A stretch of DNA of 64,000 bases, taken from contig CM059973.1 of the NCBI GenBank assembly GCA_030490835.1, positions 64,174,008-64,238,007 on the forward strand. Reading direction: 5' to 3'. The translations under genes were made by a program, and so were the position numbers. This stretch comes from Annona cherimola. Taxonomy: Eukaryota; Streptophyta; Magnoliopsida; Magnoliales; Annonaceae. The notes beneath the pieces were generated by a model. That model searched no databases and had not been told where the DNA came from. It was given only the letters and a program-made list of their open reading frames with translations. This document shows, in pieces, positions 21,968-35,833 of this stretch; the first letter of the stretch is position 1, and every line of letters begins with the position of its first letter.

Positions 21968-24900
21968 CAAGTGAAGGTGTATGTATATATCATCATTCTC
22001 CAATTAATACATGGTTCTTTACTATATTTACTCCATATCAAATTGTTAATGCTCGGGTATCAGATGTAGTAGTATCAAAAGCTGAGTTGGTTGAATACTG
22101 GAATAAATAAAGACTTGAATCATGGAGAGTATTTCCTGTGATAGTCATTTTTTTCTGTTTTGATTATGAATTTTTCCCTTATCCATCGTTGATGCATTGT
22201 CTAGATTAGCTAAAGATGGATTTTCATTTTCACCTTAGGTTCTTTTCTTTCTATTGGATTTTTTCATGTTAATAGAGGATTTTTGATTTATTTTTTCTAT
22301 TCCTTTTTAATCATCTTTTATATCTAGGCATTAATGCATTTATTGACAATTGTTGTGCTATATGTTGAAATTGAAATGAGGTGGAGCCTCAGAATCATAA
22401 TTTTTTCTTTTATTGGGGATTTATCATTTGTGTTTGTTCCGGAAATGCCTTATTGTACATTGAAGAACAAAGATGACTCTAGCCACTTTCAAGCAATGGA
22501 TATGAACTGAAAGTCATGGGTGGCTTATGTGATCATGAAAATCGTTGTCATATGATGATAAATGGCCTCAGTTCATGTAGTGGCTAAAGGCATTTATCAT
22601 GAAAATACACAATGGTTGAGTGACGCATTATATTGTGTATAGGGTGTTAACAATCATAGTTTTAGATTTAGTCTTTAAATTTGTGTCACAAATTATTGTA
22701 TTCTAATATACAAAGAATTTTCTTCTCATTCATTTATCAATGGAAATTTTTAAAGGAGGACATTTTGAATTTTCCTTCATTGTTGTCCTGCTAAATTGCT
22801 GATTGTTTAAAATTATGATTTAGATATGTAACTAATTTCATCCATTTGTCAACTGTATTAATAATAGTTTCAATGAGACAAGTGAACTACGCTGGATGAG
22901 ATTCAAAATTTTTTAAGATGGAAGTCCAAATAAGATTCAATCAAATAGTCCAGAAAATTAACACGGTTAATGCAATTTTACTTCATACTCATTTGAAATG
23001 AAGTTTTACTTATAAGATCTTAGATACGTTTCAAGAATAATATAATACAGAATTAGGCAATTGCACAAAATTTGCATTGACCAATTATACTACACTAATT
23101 GACTGTTCTTTTTGTAAATCTATTACAAATTGTACAATTGTTATAGTTTCTATTATAAAGTTACGACGTTGAGTGGTCCATGAGTGGGATCAATAGGATG
23201 TAGCTGCCTATCGTCACTTTAATGCTTTCAAAGATATTCATGTCTAAGTCGTATTTAATTACTAATATTAACTAAGTTGATGCCTATTAATTTTAAGAAG
23301 CAACCAAGCATATGGTCAACCAACGGTTAGGTAGCTTAATAATGAAGATAAATAAACTAAACGTCTACAATTTATATAGGAGCATGCTATCCATTCAAAC
23401 CATTAAAGTTTATAATGTTTAACTTGTATATTCTCATAATCTTTGGATTTTTACTATGATCATATGAAGATTTTTTAGTCCCTGACTATGGGGTCATGCT
23501 TGTGCAACCGGAAAATAAATAGCCCAACATTTCATAAAGACATTGTCAACATATTTCTTAAAGCTAGTGTACTTTATCCAAATTTAGCAAAGATCATAAT
23601 TTGTTTTTGAGTCTTTTCAAATGGTTCGTTATCATGTGATTTAGAGGAAGTCAAAAGTTGTTGAATGTATTTCCATAGCACTCCTTACTCTTTAGTTACA
23701 AGTTTTCAATGCCTCTACATCCAAAATGAGTATTTTTGAATCCATTCAATGCTTATCTTGAAGCACCAAAAAAAATATTAACTAGATTTGTGATCAATAA
23801 TGCTTATGCACCAAAATTCAAATAGCACTTTGTTGGAGCATATGTTTTGAAAATTCAATATCTATGCAGCATTCTTCTTTTCTAAATTATGAATATAAGT
23901 GGGTCATGCTGAGAAGCTAAAAGCACTATTTTGTTCAACTTCTTAGAAATTCAAATATTAGCCAAGGGCCTAAGAGAAAAAAGAAAAAAGCAGCTTCTTC
24001 TTATAGATCTTTATTGTTCTTTCTTGCATGACATAAAAATAAACTAGTTGTCTTTGGATACAAGAAGAAAATGCATGTTGATCAATGCACTGCTATGTTC
24101 GTTTGATTAAGTTGATGATTAGTTTATTTCTTACTGAAATTAGTTTCGTTGAGATTTTGTATAGAATTTTATGGTGCCCATTTTGAATAATGCTACCTAC
24201 TTTGAAACTCACCTACGTTACTCACCCATAAGCACATATAAATGGGTTTATTATTTATCCATGTTTTCTCAAATTTCGTTGTAGGTATGAGGTGCATAGT
24301 TTGTAATTACTGTTATTCTTATTGAATTTATGTTAAAGTATATTAGGTCATGTTATTTATGTTATTTTTTAAAATTTCATATAGAACCTGAGATAACTCA
24401 TGGTAGATATGTGTAAAATTAGAAATTAAAAGATCATTAAGATATAATGGAGATATAATCAGTATATTATTGTGATTTACAAGACAGTAAATTAAATCGA
24501 TAAACTTATTTGTTCCAATTTTCTTTTCCAATGTTTGATTTCTGCACATTAGATTAGAGTGATGGAGTTCTATACGTTGGGTGGACCTTTTTACTTGTGA
24601 TAATTCATAGGTACATCCTGACTGACATGTTTAATGGCATAGATGGGGATGTTGAGTTGCAATAATTCACCTTTTGCTCTATTCCTTATTTCCCAAGGGT
24701 AGAAAAAATGATATTGTACAAAGAAGACATGAGAAAGGAGTATTTTAAACAAACTGCACGTGATCATACCTGAAGGAGTGGATAATAGTAGTCAGAAAAA
24801 CAATGATGATTGGTCAGAGCAATTATATGGCTTATGGTGTTTGACGATATTTTTGTGTCACATGGCTCACAAAGTAGATTTGAGTAGTTCAAACTGGCGA

Positions 24901-26682
24901 GACAATTTTTAGAGATTAGCACACAAGTTTAGACAACTTATATACACATTTATTGGGTTATGTTCTCAAAACTCTATGAATTATGAACAACCTGACCAAC
25001 TTTTTATTAGTAGTTGAGCAAATGACATAAATCATTATATGAAAAATGGCTTGTGGTTATTGGCTAATCCTCCATGTTACCAAAGTCTCACCAATTATTT
25101 TGCACATAAACTGCTTGCAGGATTCTGCAATTGATGTTCCTTTGTCTTTTCTCATCTACTGGAGCATTTTATAACAAAATTGTCCTCTGACCAAAAGACA
25201 CATTCCTTACTTTCAAGTTATTTATATGGGCGTTTAGTCTTGTGCAAATAGTTATATCGTTCTCATCTTGTGGATATTGGATACAGCTTGTTTGTAATAA
25301 ATCATACGTTAGGTTCTGTACATGGACATCCTCCCCTAGACCCTGAAATGGTTGGGAGCTCTTGCATTGGATCAACCATTTTTATGGCATGACCAATTTT
25401 CCTACATACCACTGCTAAGGGGAAATAATATGATTTCATCATGATTCTCTTGCCTACCTGTCATTCCCCATGAGATTTTGGTACTAGTAGTTGACAGTTA
25501 AGTTAAAAATAAGTTCTCTGAGTTCCTGTCAAACAAACATTAAGCTCCCTCTTTTGCCTTGAAACTGGTCACTGTGATTTCTATTACTAAGCGCCACTAA
25601 TTAACGAGATGAGGGTTCTGCATTTTCTACTTTGATAGATCTTATAGCCTTTCAGCTAGTCATGCGTACAACACCTGTCTTGTTGAAGATATCCACAGTA
25701 ATGTCAAACTGTAATGTGTTTGTTTGCATGTCTTATGGTGGTAGTTTTCACTATCCATCGTTTTAAGGCCTTAGCAGGACTTCCTTTGTACCATACTTAG
25801 GCGTTTCAACCAGCTTCACCATTGAAGGCTTAATGTCATAAATGGATCATTAAAAAATGCTTGAATCAATAAATAGAGCATATGCATGATTGGCAGCTTG
25901 AATTAATCTACTCCTTGAGATGGTTGGATGTGAAGTCCTCTTGGACTCAAAATTGCAATTGAAAGTTACTTAAAAAAGTTATTTTTAAAAGACTACATTT
26001 TCAAATTTAGCGGTCTCCTAAGTAAGTGAAATGGTGGAGCATGTCATCTTACTGTGATTGAAAAGGTTTCTCTTTACACTTACGCTTGAGTTAGTTGCTA
26101 ATGTGGCTATTTGTTCCATACGTTGTTGAATACTGCACTTTTAGGTCAAGAAGCTTTCTGAACTCATGAAATGCAATTTAATATTCTTTTAGATTGCTTC
26201 AAGAAGTTGATCAACATAGTACCATTTGAGATTTGAACTAGTGTACTAGCCTTTTATTTTTTTATCCAGTTCTATGGATGGGATTATGGCAGCCATGCTA
26301 GCATACAAGGCAATATTCGGTACCAAAAACTACAAGAAACGTAGTTCCATGGTGATGCCGCCTGAGTTTCATAAATTCTCTTGGTAGATGAATTTAGTTA
26401 GTGTCATCATGCGGTTATGAAAAATTGATTTTTCAGCCCAATGTCTCAAGATGGGAAACTTTGATCACTTATGTTATTACCTTTTGTTCTGTTTATTTAT
26501 CTGTTTGTGAATGACTGCCACAGTATCTTGGTTAGTTGTTTATACCGAATTTTACTAAAAATTAAATAATGAAAAATAACGACACAGTTGAACTTAGTGA
26601 CATGTTTAGGTTCATTTTTGGTTTTCATTTTTCTCCTTCTTGTTTATGACTGTGTACTTCTCCGGCTTTGTAATTTTTTGCA

Positions 26683-27036
26683 GCAGAGGCCTGTCAGCTT
26701 CAAGATCAATTAAGAGAACTGAAGGGTTAATTGGTTATATCTGTGGCAGGTATGACTGCACTAGATTGCTCAAGATGTATACAAAATATTTTTCATTATT
26801 TTCAAGATTTCTTGTTGTGCAATAACAGATTTGGTTGGAGTTGGTCATGACTCATTAATTTATAATGCATTTTGGGAAGGGGTGGATAAAGGTAGTTTTC
26901 TACTTCATAACCTGGCTGCTGTCATTGCTCGGTTGGTTGAAGAGTTTCAATCCATGCATGCGGCTAGACTAATAAAACCTGTTTCCATGCCTCTTTTACA
27001 TAAGAATGATGGTTTCACATCTCCGGGACATTATAT
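26683..27036 (+). pseudogene. Exon-like segments of an unrecognised gene
   Basis: A first segment follows a good acceptor (ttttttgcag) and ends before gtatgac. It reads RGLSASRSIKRTEGLIGYIC in one frame. A second, starting after aataacag at about 26828, is open for about 70 codons and contains VGVGHDSLIYNAFWEGVDK and GSFLLHNLAAVIARLVEEFQ. That composition looks coding, with a helical, non-repetitive character. A possible GT site (gataaag/gtagtt) interrupts it, but the frame reads through. I do not recognise the family. It may be part of the same captured or decayed locus as the AAA-ATPase exon at 29943, or unrelated. Confidence 0.35.
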
Positions 27037-27859
27037 ATATCATATGATGTTATGCCAATTAAATATGAATACAAGTAGTTTTTCAAATTTGTTTATACGA
27101 GCTTATGCTTGGAAAAAAGTCTGTCTATATGTCATCTGATTTTCAATTTTTTAACATCTACATCTTGAGTTTTTATTTTTATCGTGGTGTTATGATTAGA
27201 ATAAATAGAAAAAGTTGTCTTTCCATCAATTTCATGTTCTTATTTTCATCACAGTGCTATGATAATATAAGAAATAGAAATAGTTGTCTTTCCATCAGTC
27301 TCATGTGAGTTTTTTGTATTTCGAAGGAATTGCTCTGGTTGGATTTGCGGAAGTGAATGAGATGAAACCTATTTTCAAAATAAATTGCATGGAACGTAAT
27401 CTCAGTTTGTACTTTTCCTTTGGTCGATTTGATTGCATGTGCGTACCAGTTGTTAAGTTGGAATAATTAAATTTGGTTTTAATATAAACCTATGGATGTA
27501 ATGACTGAATTGGTAACATCCCATAGTGAGAAAAAATTATTCTGCTTCAGTTTGTCATCTTGATTGAAATTGATTGGATAAGTATTATTAAATCCAACCA
27601 AACATAAAACTAGTACAGTGTTTGCAAATTATGCCCCATTAAAGCGCAAAACCCTTGGGGGGGAATTTTCAGTGGAGTTAAAAATATGGTGAAATTAGAT
27701 TAAAAAAATATGTGATTACTTGGGCGCACCAACACAAAAGGCAGGAGTCATTAGCTTCTCTCCATTTAAAATTATTCAAACTTCCTCAATGCACTGCATA
27801 CTTTTCCCTAAACTTAAATATGAATACAAGGATATTTATGGTCTTAAGGCCATAGTGTG

Positions 27860-29940
27860 TTGCACAGTCATATGAACATTGTGCAGCTGGGGTATATATT
27901 AGGGTAAACATGAGTACAAATAAATGAACGTATGTGTCCTGGCACTATGATCCTAGATCTACGTATACCAAGATTTCTTCCATAAATGTCAAATTTTCCA
28001 GCATGAGCGCAAAAATCAATATTTACTCTTATCTTCAAATAGGTGCACAGGGTCTGGATTTGAATCCCCTTCCTTACCGTGTTTACTCTTATTGAAAGTG
28101 AATCGGTCAATAATCTCCATCCAAAAATCAATATTATTCTTGAATTTTTAAGTTTCAGTAAGCCCTTGAATACATCCGGATCCTAATTAAATGGTAGTCC
28201 CCTTCCACTTCCTTGTTCTCGCACTTTATACGCAGTTTTGTCTACTACTTCCCTCCAGCACTAATTTTGCTGATCAATGAAATCAGCAAATACTGTATCA
28301 TGAATTTTCTCAGGTAAAGGATCAGCTTTCGGTAACCTTGTTGGTGCTCAGTTTGTTTCAAAGAATTTGATTTCCTTTCCTTTCCCTAATTGCCATTTGC
28401 ACCCTACTTCACCAGTTGGATAGCTTTGAGAATACACCTCAAGTAAATGAGTATGTGGTTTTTGCAGTGTAGTCCCATAAATCACAATTTGGAAATTATC
28501 TAGCCTTTACGACCCTTTGTGCCATTGATTCCTAGTTTACCATTAGTCTCCAAACTTGTTTAACTAGTAAAGAAAGATTGAAGGCTTGTAATCTTCTAAT
28601 ACCCAATTCTCCTATTTCAACTAGGTAGCATATCCATTTCCAGACTATCCAGCTCATTCTCCCCTTGCCATCCCTTTCCCCCACTAAAATTTTATAATTA
28701 ATACCTTGATATACTCATACAAAGTTTTAGGGAAGACAAACAGACTCATGACATAGCTTGGAATGGCCTAACTAACTGCTTTTATAAGGGTTTCTTTACC
28801 ACCCCATGAGGAAGTTTACCTCTCCAACTTTAGGTCTTTTTCTCATCCTTTCTCTTTTATATGTCAGAATACTTTGAACTTGGATCTTTCCAACCAAGTT
28901 GACTGTCCCAAATACTTCTTAATTTGATTACCCTTTGATCCAAAAAATGATCCTGGGACATGTTTCTCATTGGTGCCCACATTCATACAAAATATTAAGA
29001 CAATTTTCTCAACATTTACATGCTATATTCCCATTCTCTTCAGTGAGATACTCCTTTTGCTTTTGTTAACACCCTACGTTCCCATTCTCTTCAGTAAACA
29101 TGGCGATGTGGTTCTTTCTTCATCTTTTAGAAGCATATTTGTCATAATACATTGTACTTTGGTCTCCTCACATCAATCAGTTAACCTTCAATCTTTGCCA
29201 CCAATATATTTATTCATCTTCCAGCAAACAATTAATTCTTTTTTGAGTTTGTCATATTTCCTCATCTCTTACATCACTTGGCTCTTTGGATTGTTGATCT
29301 AGTAACTTCTATTGTTCTATCTTCAAAATTTTGGTTTTTTTGCCTTCATTATAGTGTCATAAAGATAGTTTTTCCCCATGTAACTTGATCTTCCTTTTTA
29401 GTGAATTAAAAGTTATCCATTCCCCCATGTCCTTGACTTCAAATTCTCCGGAACTACCTATATAGCCTCCTCATGCCTCCTCCAACATTGTTAATATCTG
29501 AATTCATACGATGGTCTCTTCTCTTTTAAATACCTCCTTAGAGCTAATAGAAGTGGATAGTGGTCAGTCGCTGCAGTTGTCATATGAAACAGGTGAGCAA
29601 AAGGATAAATTCTCAACCACTCAGCTGTAGCTAACGCTCAATCCTACATAGCCTCCACTCAGTTTGGTCCTCTTCTATTATTTCGCCAAGTGAATGGTAA
29701 ACTAATAAAGCCTAAATTCAGCAGATCATATTCAATAATTACTTTCTGGAAAGCTACCATCTTCCTCTCCATTCTTTTGGATAAGCTATGGATTTTGATG
29801 CCATTGTAATCTCATTGAAACCACCATTGATTACCCAAGGGAGATGAAATTTCTTTTGTTGTACAATTCTGATTGTAAGTTTTTGATTTCCATTATACAT
29901 CATTTTATCGGTCTTAAGGTTAATGTTCTGTGTTTGGTGC
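27860..29940 (-). mobile_element. L1-type LINE relic, antisense
   Basis: On the minus strand, from high to low coordinates, the fragments are in normal LINE order. Endonuclease remnants lie at about 29870-29480 (WVINGGFNEI, then LGFISLPFTWRNNRRGPN and ALATAEWLRIYPFAHLFH). Late reverse-transcriptase remnants lie at about 28830-28650 (a LPHGVVKKPL segment, then a SYVMS-like helix and GGKGMARG). A zinc-binding RVT remnant lies at 28131-27940 (IFGWRLLTDSLSIRVNTVRK). Stops and frameshifts are throughout, and the catalytic RT centre is not recognisable. It sits immediately before the acceptor of the AAA-ATPase exon, so it may occupy an intron. Confidence 0.7.
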
Positions 29941-29942
29941 AG

Positions 29943-30122
29943 GACGTTGCCACTAGTATGAATTAGAGATTAGGCTTTTCGCTGATGTTATTCCACCTAA
30001 TGATATTGGATTAACATTTGAAGATATTGGTGTTCTGGATAAGGTCAAGAACACGTTGAAGGAGTTGGTGATTCTTCCATTACAGAGGCCCTAGCTATTT
30101 TACAAAGGACAACTGACAAAAG
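29943..30122 (+). pseudogene. Orphan exon of an MSP1/spastin-like AAA-ATPase
   Basis: A 180-bp block lies between a good acceptor (tgtttggtgcag) and a GT (caaaag/gttatg). It reads LFADVIPPNDIGLTFEDIGV, then LDKVKNTLKELVILPLQRP, then LFYKGQLTK. In plant AAA-ATPases related to MSP1/ATAD1 and spastin this stretch lies directly upstream of the Walker A loop, which is absent here. In-frame stops occur just before the YELEIR segment and after LQRP (TAG). No other exon of the gene was found nearby. This is a decayed single exon, either left from a dismantled gene or carried by a transposon. Confidence 0.7.
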
Positions 30123-30839
30123 GTTATGGATAAGTTCCTACTTGAAAGAAAGAACATATTCCATCACTTGAAAAAAAGAACATATTCCATTGTGGTTCAG
30201 AAATGACCCTTTTATTTAGCAACTCTTGTTGTTATATTGTCCCTTTACTGCATTTCAGTATTTATTTTGATATGCATGTCTTGATCGTCGAGTTTCTATT
30301 TACGTTTTATGCACATTCGTGCATGTTCTATTCTTAAATCATTATGCTTTATTTGGATGTTTTCATACTTCTTGAGATGCTGGCAGTTTCATATTTTCCC
30401 TCAACCTCTCCACTTTGGAGTTGAGATTTCAACAATGTTTGAAAATGGTGATGCCAAGTAGTGACTGATTTCAGTGGCTGTTTACCTTTTTGAAACTTTT
30501 GAATGGTTTGACAGCTGCTTGAAAGCGCCAGGGTGGAATGCTATGACTTAGACTCGTAGGCGTAATGGAAGTAAAAAGTTCCATGTCAAGTGCCTTTTTG
30601 GATAAGTATGATGAGTATGTATTGTAAAAGAGCATTTAGTGAAGGAAAAGAAAAAGTATGAATGATAATGTACAATCAAGCTTGATGTTCGTATGGAGAA
30701 ACTAGTGTGATGTTTGTATTTTTAATGTAAAAGGGGGCAAATTTCACCATTGTGTTTGTGTGATATGTCATCCTAAAAAGCAAAGATGGATTTTTTTAAC
30801 AGCATATATCGTCTGCCCTAACATTGAGATTGGCAAAGA

Positions 30840-30998
30840 GATATAAATTTGTAAAGATGAAGACAGAACAGGTTGGCATATGGAAACAGCAATTAATACA
30901 GGGGTAGTAACTTATCATGAAGATGTTTTCCGTCCATTGCTTGCATCTGCATTTGGCTGTATTTTAAATGAATTGTCTCCATCTGAAGTGAGGATGTG
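30840..30998 (+). other. Short coding-like segment, unrecognised
   Basis: One frame reads GWHMETAINTGVVTYHEDVF followed by RPLLASAFGCILNELSPSEV and stops at a TGA. Composition is protein-like. A stop lies a few codons upstream of it. Family unknown. It could be an exon of either neighbouring pseudogene. Confidence 0.25.
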
Positions 30999-31255
30999 AG
31001 TGAAATATTTCATGGATGAATAAGAAATATATTTTCCATTTCACATGATGACTTCAGATCAATTAACTTGCTTTCAACTACCTTGCTTGGCCATCTGTAC
31101 ATCTGATGTTGATTTAGATCTATTATTTTGCAAATTATATTTACTTTCAAAGCAGATTTGAATGGATGTCAACCATAACCGCATTCCTACTTGTTGTTCA
31201 AATTCTCTTTATTTAGTCCCCAAGTGTTTCTACTTTAATTTCTGAATTCGTGATC

Positions 31256-31840
31256 TACAACTTGGGCTCATGAAAGTACGTGCTCTACAACTTGGGCTCA
31301 TTCAGTGGCTAGCACAACAATGGGATGAGCGCAACGAAGTGTTCCACATTGGAGGCAAGAGGTTGAAGTTTACTGTACGGGATGCTAATCTCATCTTGGG
31401 GCTTTCACTTGGAGGTGTGAACGTCATCCCAGTGTTGGATGAGCGTAGCACGGATCAGCTGCGTATGCAATCTCAATTAGGTAAAGGAAACAGTGTACTT
31501 GCTTTAGAGGTTCAGAAAAACCTAGTTGTCGGTTGAGAGGACTTGAAATGGCACAAATCATTCGCATTATATGCGCTCTCCACGGTATTGTGTCCAACGA
31601 CGATGCGAAAAATGGAGGATGTCTACCTATAGCATATACTCGATATTCAAAGGATTAGAGATTTTGATTGGGCTACGCATGTGGTGGACATGTGTAAGAA
31701 GTTGTTCTCATTGTATTACACAAAAAGACGGAAGTTAATCGGAGGTTGCACGGTCTTAGTACAGGTAATGATTTTGAATATTGTATCCACATAAATTCTG
31801 CTCATATTTGTAACGAATATCTTGCTTTTTACAGATTTGG
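31256..31840 (+). pseudogene. Ulp1-type (C48) gene, 5' exons (broken by a gypsy insertion)
   Basis: From 31270 one frame encodes a segment like the N-terminal domain (DUF1985 or plant-mobile-like) that precedes Ulp1 peptidases in many plant genes and transposons. It includes WDERNEVFHIGGKRLKFTVR and DANLILGLSLGG, then, after an in-frame TGA (31534-31536), LKWHKSFALYALSTVLCPTT. After a TAG (31630-31632) it continues as DFDWATHVVDMCKKLFSLYY and GGCTVLVQ. The exon ends at 31764 before gtaatg. The next exon starts at 31835 after ctttttacag and is hit six bases later by the gypsy element. It continues at 44583. Two stops in the same frame plus the insertion make this a pseudogene. Confidence 0.65.
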
Positions 31841-34800
31841 TATGGCGCCCAAAAACTGAGCGTCACATCTTGAGCCTTACCTCAGGATCATTATTGATTA
31901 GTAAACGTGATTAGGATTGTTGCATTGTCACACGGTAACGGATATTTATCCAATTACATATACACTCCTAGGAGTTTGTTTCCTCATATTTTCATCTCAT
32001 GTATATTTAGGTTAATTCCAACCAATCATCACATAGAAAAGCATGCTGATCAAAAGACATTTAAATTTTCACTTAAATCAGATGACACTGCATGTATTAT
32101 CATAGTTACCAACATAAAACAATAAAGTAATTACATCCATTCAACATAAGTTTTTCATAACATAAGAGTGCTAAAGTTTTTCATTTCTTTACTAATCTTG
32201 CACTTGCTCTTTCGCCATATCCTTTATTTCACCTGTCTTTGGGTTTGAAAAACAAAAACGCGAGTCGAAACTCAATAAGCAAGCTATTTATAGTTCATAG
32301 GCAAATCATTTCAGGCAATAATTTTTTATTTAAAATATCTTGGAAAGCAACTTATACCTTTTAAAAAGGTATATCTTGAAAACATAATTCTTGTACCCAT
32401 CACGGGTATGACATGCATAATGCAATGTAAAATCATGATCATGTCCTTCATAGGATGGAAGCTAGTCAGGCGACCATCCATCCTTGTCTTCTCCCATTTC
32501 AGAGAGTGCGCCGCCAGCCTTGGGCCTATTTTAGCGATTCAGCCACACCAAAGGGGGACAATCGATCTGCTTATACCTTTCAGGTGGACCTAGTATTTTA
32601 TGCACATGAACTTTCGTAAAATCATCTTTAACATGCTAGCATGATTTTTCATTTAGAAACTTGGAATCACATCATTTTTCATAACATTTATCAAAGAGAA
32701 TTTCATAATACCACAAGGTAAACAAAAATATCATTACAACACAAATTTAACTAAGGAATGACCATCCTTAAATACCTATAAAATATTTTCAATATTTACA
32801 TCAACCAATTAGTACAAAAATTACATTTATTTAAAGCAATTTAGAAAAGCAAAAACCATTTAGAAAATTTTCTTGCTTACCTACATTTCCTTAACTTTCC
32901 GAGTCTGCTTTTCCTTTGCCCTTGCCTACATGAAAATAATATTACTTTTCATATATTCCTTTTTCTTGCATCTCACTTAGTTTTCCAACCCATTTTTCAT
33001 CAATACACATAATTCATTTGACTTCTCAAGTCATTATGCATAAATAACACATATTCGCACATTTCATCGGTTCATACACAACATATTCAATCCCATAATT
33101 AGGGTAACCATTTAATCACATAATAATCATCTAAAAATTATCATTTAAAGGTTTATTACCTTTCATACACCATTTTTCACTTATTTTCTAAAATTTACAC
33201 ATTTGTGCTCATTTTAAGCACACATTGTCACCTTAAGCGTCATTAAATAATTCCAAAATTAGAAATGAACATCATGCAATCTAAAAAGTTATATAATCAT
33301 GGAATTCACCATATTTTTCATGCATTTTTGCATAAAATTTAATTACATAAGTCATTATCACCTATGCATATCTATCCTTTCACATACTCTCATTTGGCAA
33401 CACATATATAATGCATTTCATAAAAAATTTCAAGTCAGCAATTTAATTCATATTTTAGCATGATAATTATCCTTAATTACCACTTTATTTAGGTTATTTT
33501 TAATAAATTTTAATCTACTAATCATACGTGTCCAAAACAACAACTTTGAAACCTATTTTTCACACATCTAGTGTGTCTTTTGACACTTAACCCTAAACAG
33601 TTTTATAATTCTGAATTTTCAGCAGTTAATCCCAATTTTTCTTATCCAAATCTAGGGTATTAACACATATTTAGTATTTATAAATAAATTGATCTCAAAA
33701 CAGCAACTTATTTTTCCGTTTCGAGTCCCGTTTTCACCCCATTTGAATTCATTTCGTAAAATTCATAAAATCATATTTGGAGATTATCTTCCCAAATCCT
33801 TTTGGCCGTTAATAGTACCCTAACTTTAGGATATTTTACCCTACATAATTCCCATAAATCATGTAATCCCATTTCCATACCATTTTTAGCATCAAAATGA
33901 AGAAATCGGGTCATATACATCACTTTTCATCCTACTCTTTCTAAAATTCATATCTTAAGCTTAAATCAACATATATAATTCATTAAAATATGATTCATAG
34001 CTTAAACATAACATTGAACTAATACAACAACTTATCATTTGAATCTAGGATTTATCAAGTTGAGTTTTCAACTCTTAGGTCATTCTAATCTTCATTTCCA
34101 CCATACACAACATTAAAGTTCATTCATATAACTTAATATCCATTTCATATTTAATCAAAGGGCATGTTGAAACACTGTTTAAAGGAACTCATGCATCAAT
34201 TTCATATCAAAAATCTTAGAGTTTAACACTTAAAATCAAAAGCTCAAATCATGGCATCTACTTACTTGATTAACAAAGTTCAAACCCTAATCACTTGAGC
34301 TAAGCTTCTCCTCCTTTTTTTCCTTTCTTTTTTTCTTCTTTTTCTTCCCTTTTCTTCCTCCTTGCTGGCCCTAAGGTTGTACGTGGCTGCTGTCTTGGGG
34401 AGAAGGGTTTAGCACTTAGAAAAAATTTTTCCAAACTTCATCTCACTTGGCCGTTCCCCCTTTATACAGAGTTGGATTGATCCAGCTGTGGGCCCCACAT
34501 GCTGCTATTTTTCCATAGCCATTAAATGATTATTTATCCCTTAAATGTGCTGCTTAAGTGACAGCCATAAAAAATATTTTTACCATATTTTTTTAAAGCC
34601 AAAATCTGCTCAAGATCATGACCATACAGCTGCCCCCTTGATCATGTCCTTATTGCTATCCATTTTCTAGATTTTTAAAATTTTTAATAACCTTAATTTG
34701 GGGGTAAATTATACATATAATTAATATTTAATTTAATCATTAATTTGGCATAAAAAAATAACAAAAATGGCAGCAACAGCACATCAATGCACGTCCAAAC

Positions 34801-35795
34801 TCAACACTATGTTGTCTACGTTTTTATCCTTCAATGCAGCTGCTATTCATAACTTTTTTACAAGATTTTCACATGAATAAATGCACATTCATGTGTCCCT
34901 ACATGTCAGCTATGTGTGTGCATATTTTATAAAATTAAAAAAATTAAAAAAACCAGTAACAACAACTTGTTGACATGCTTGCATGCCACCTTACCTATGC
35001 TCACTTTGAGCTCTCCCTAGCCCTTTAAATGGGGATGTCCATGGCAGGGATAATGTTGGAATTTTTATATTTTATAATAATATATAAAATACCCTGAAGT
35101 TGAGCTACATTGGAAACCTAGTTTTTCATTAAAAACTTGCATTTATTCCATGTACTCTAGCCTTTAATACATGGTACCTTTGAGGTGCAAAAGTCAACCA
35201 TGCTCACCTTTTCCAATTCAGGTATTTTTCCAATATGTTATGCTTAATCTAAACCTTCCAAAATGCTAATCTCATAATTTTATTTAACCGTTTCAAATTT
35301 CATCTCAATCTGATTTTCCTAGCTTAAGTTATAGCCGTTTGAAGTTAACTGTTGGATTTGAGATACAATCAATAAATCATTACACTAATTTCATCAAAAT
35401 TTTTATAACCCAATAATTCCATAACACCAAGCCCAACATCATCAACTTCTATGTCAAATTTCACTTGAATTCGCCTTACAGGTGTTGAGTTATGAATTTT
35501 CTAGTATTTTTCACTAAACTTGACAATTATCATTTAAATTCTCATAATTCATATTAAATAATTTAAAATAATTATCTATGATGTATTGGTGTATTTTAAT
35601 CACCAACTATTTACTTTAATCCCATTGTCCCATATTAGCTTATAGTGATCAATGGATTCATTATTACTAATTCTTAACCCTAATTGCAATAATTAGCAAA
35701 ATTACATAAATCATTCAAAATTTAATAATTCTATAGATCATCATATGTAAATGTTTAATGCATACATTTGGGTCCTACATTGGTTGAGTTTCACA
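31841..35795 (-). repeat. 3' LTR of the gypsy element (left copy)
   Basis: 3955 bp. It begins on the plus strand as TATGGCGCCC, a decayed form of TGTGACGCCC, and ends GGTTGAGTTTCACA. It is 785 bases longer than the other LTR. The segments corresponding to 32728-32930 and about 33263-33862 are absent there, and 32931-33262 is inverted there. Confidence 0.93.
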
Positions 35796-35809
35796 ATCCT
35801 CCCCTCTTA
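35796..35809 (-). other. Polypurine tract of the gypsy element
   Basis: On the minus strand this reads ATAAGAGGGGAGGAT directly before the TGTGAAACTC start of the 3' LTR. That is the expected position and composition for the plus-strand DNA primer. Confidence 0.75.
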
Positions 35810-35833
35810 TAACAGGTTTCGTCCTGAAACCGT

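Larger units (their letters stand above)
20880..26680. other. Long non-coding interval
   Basis: No frame with coding character, domain match or consistent splice pattern was recognised on either strand. It contains the MITE at 21614 and the microsatellite at 21919. Intron-like base composition (T-rich on the plus strand) is compatible with a large intron but does not prove it. Confidence 0.4.

Noticed and set aside
26640..26825. A 61-codon gene starting at 26640
   Set aside because: Only the part after the acceptor near 26683 looks coding. The upstream part is T-rich intron-like sequence and the Met is incidental.
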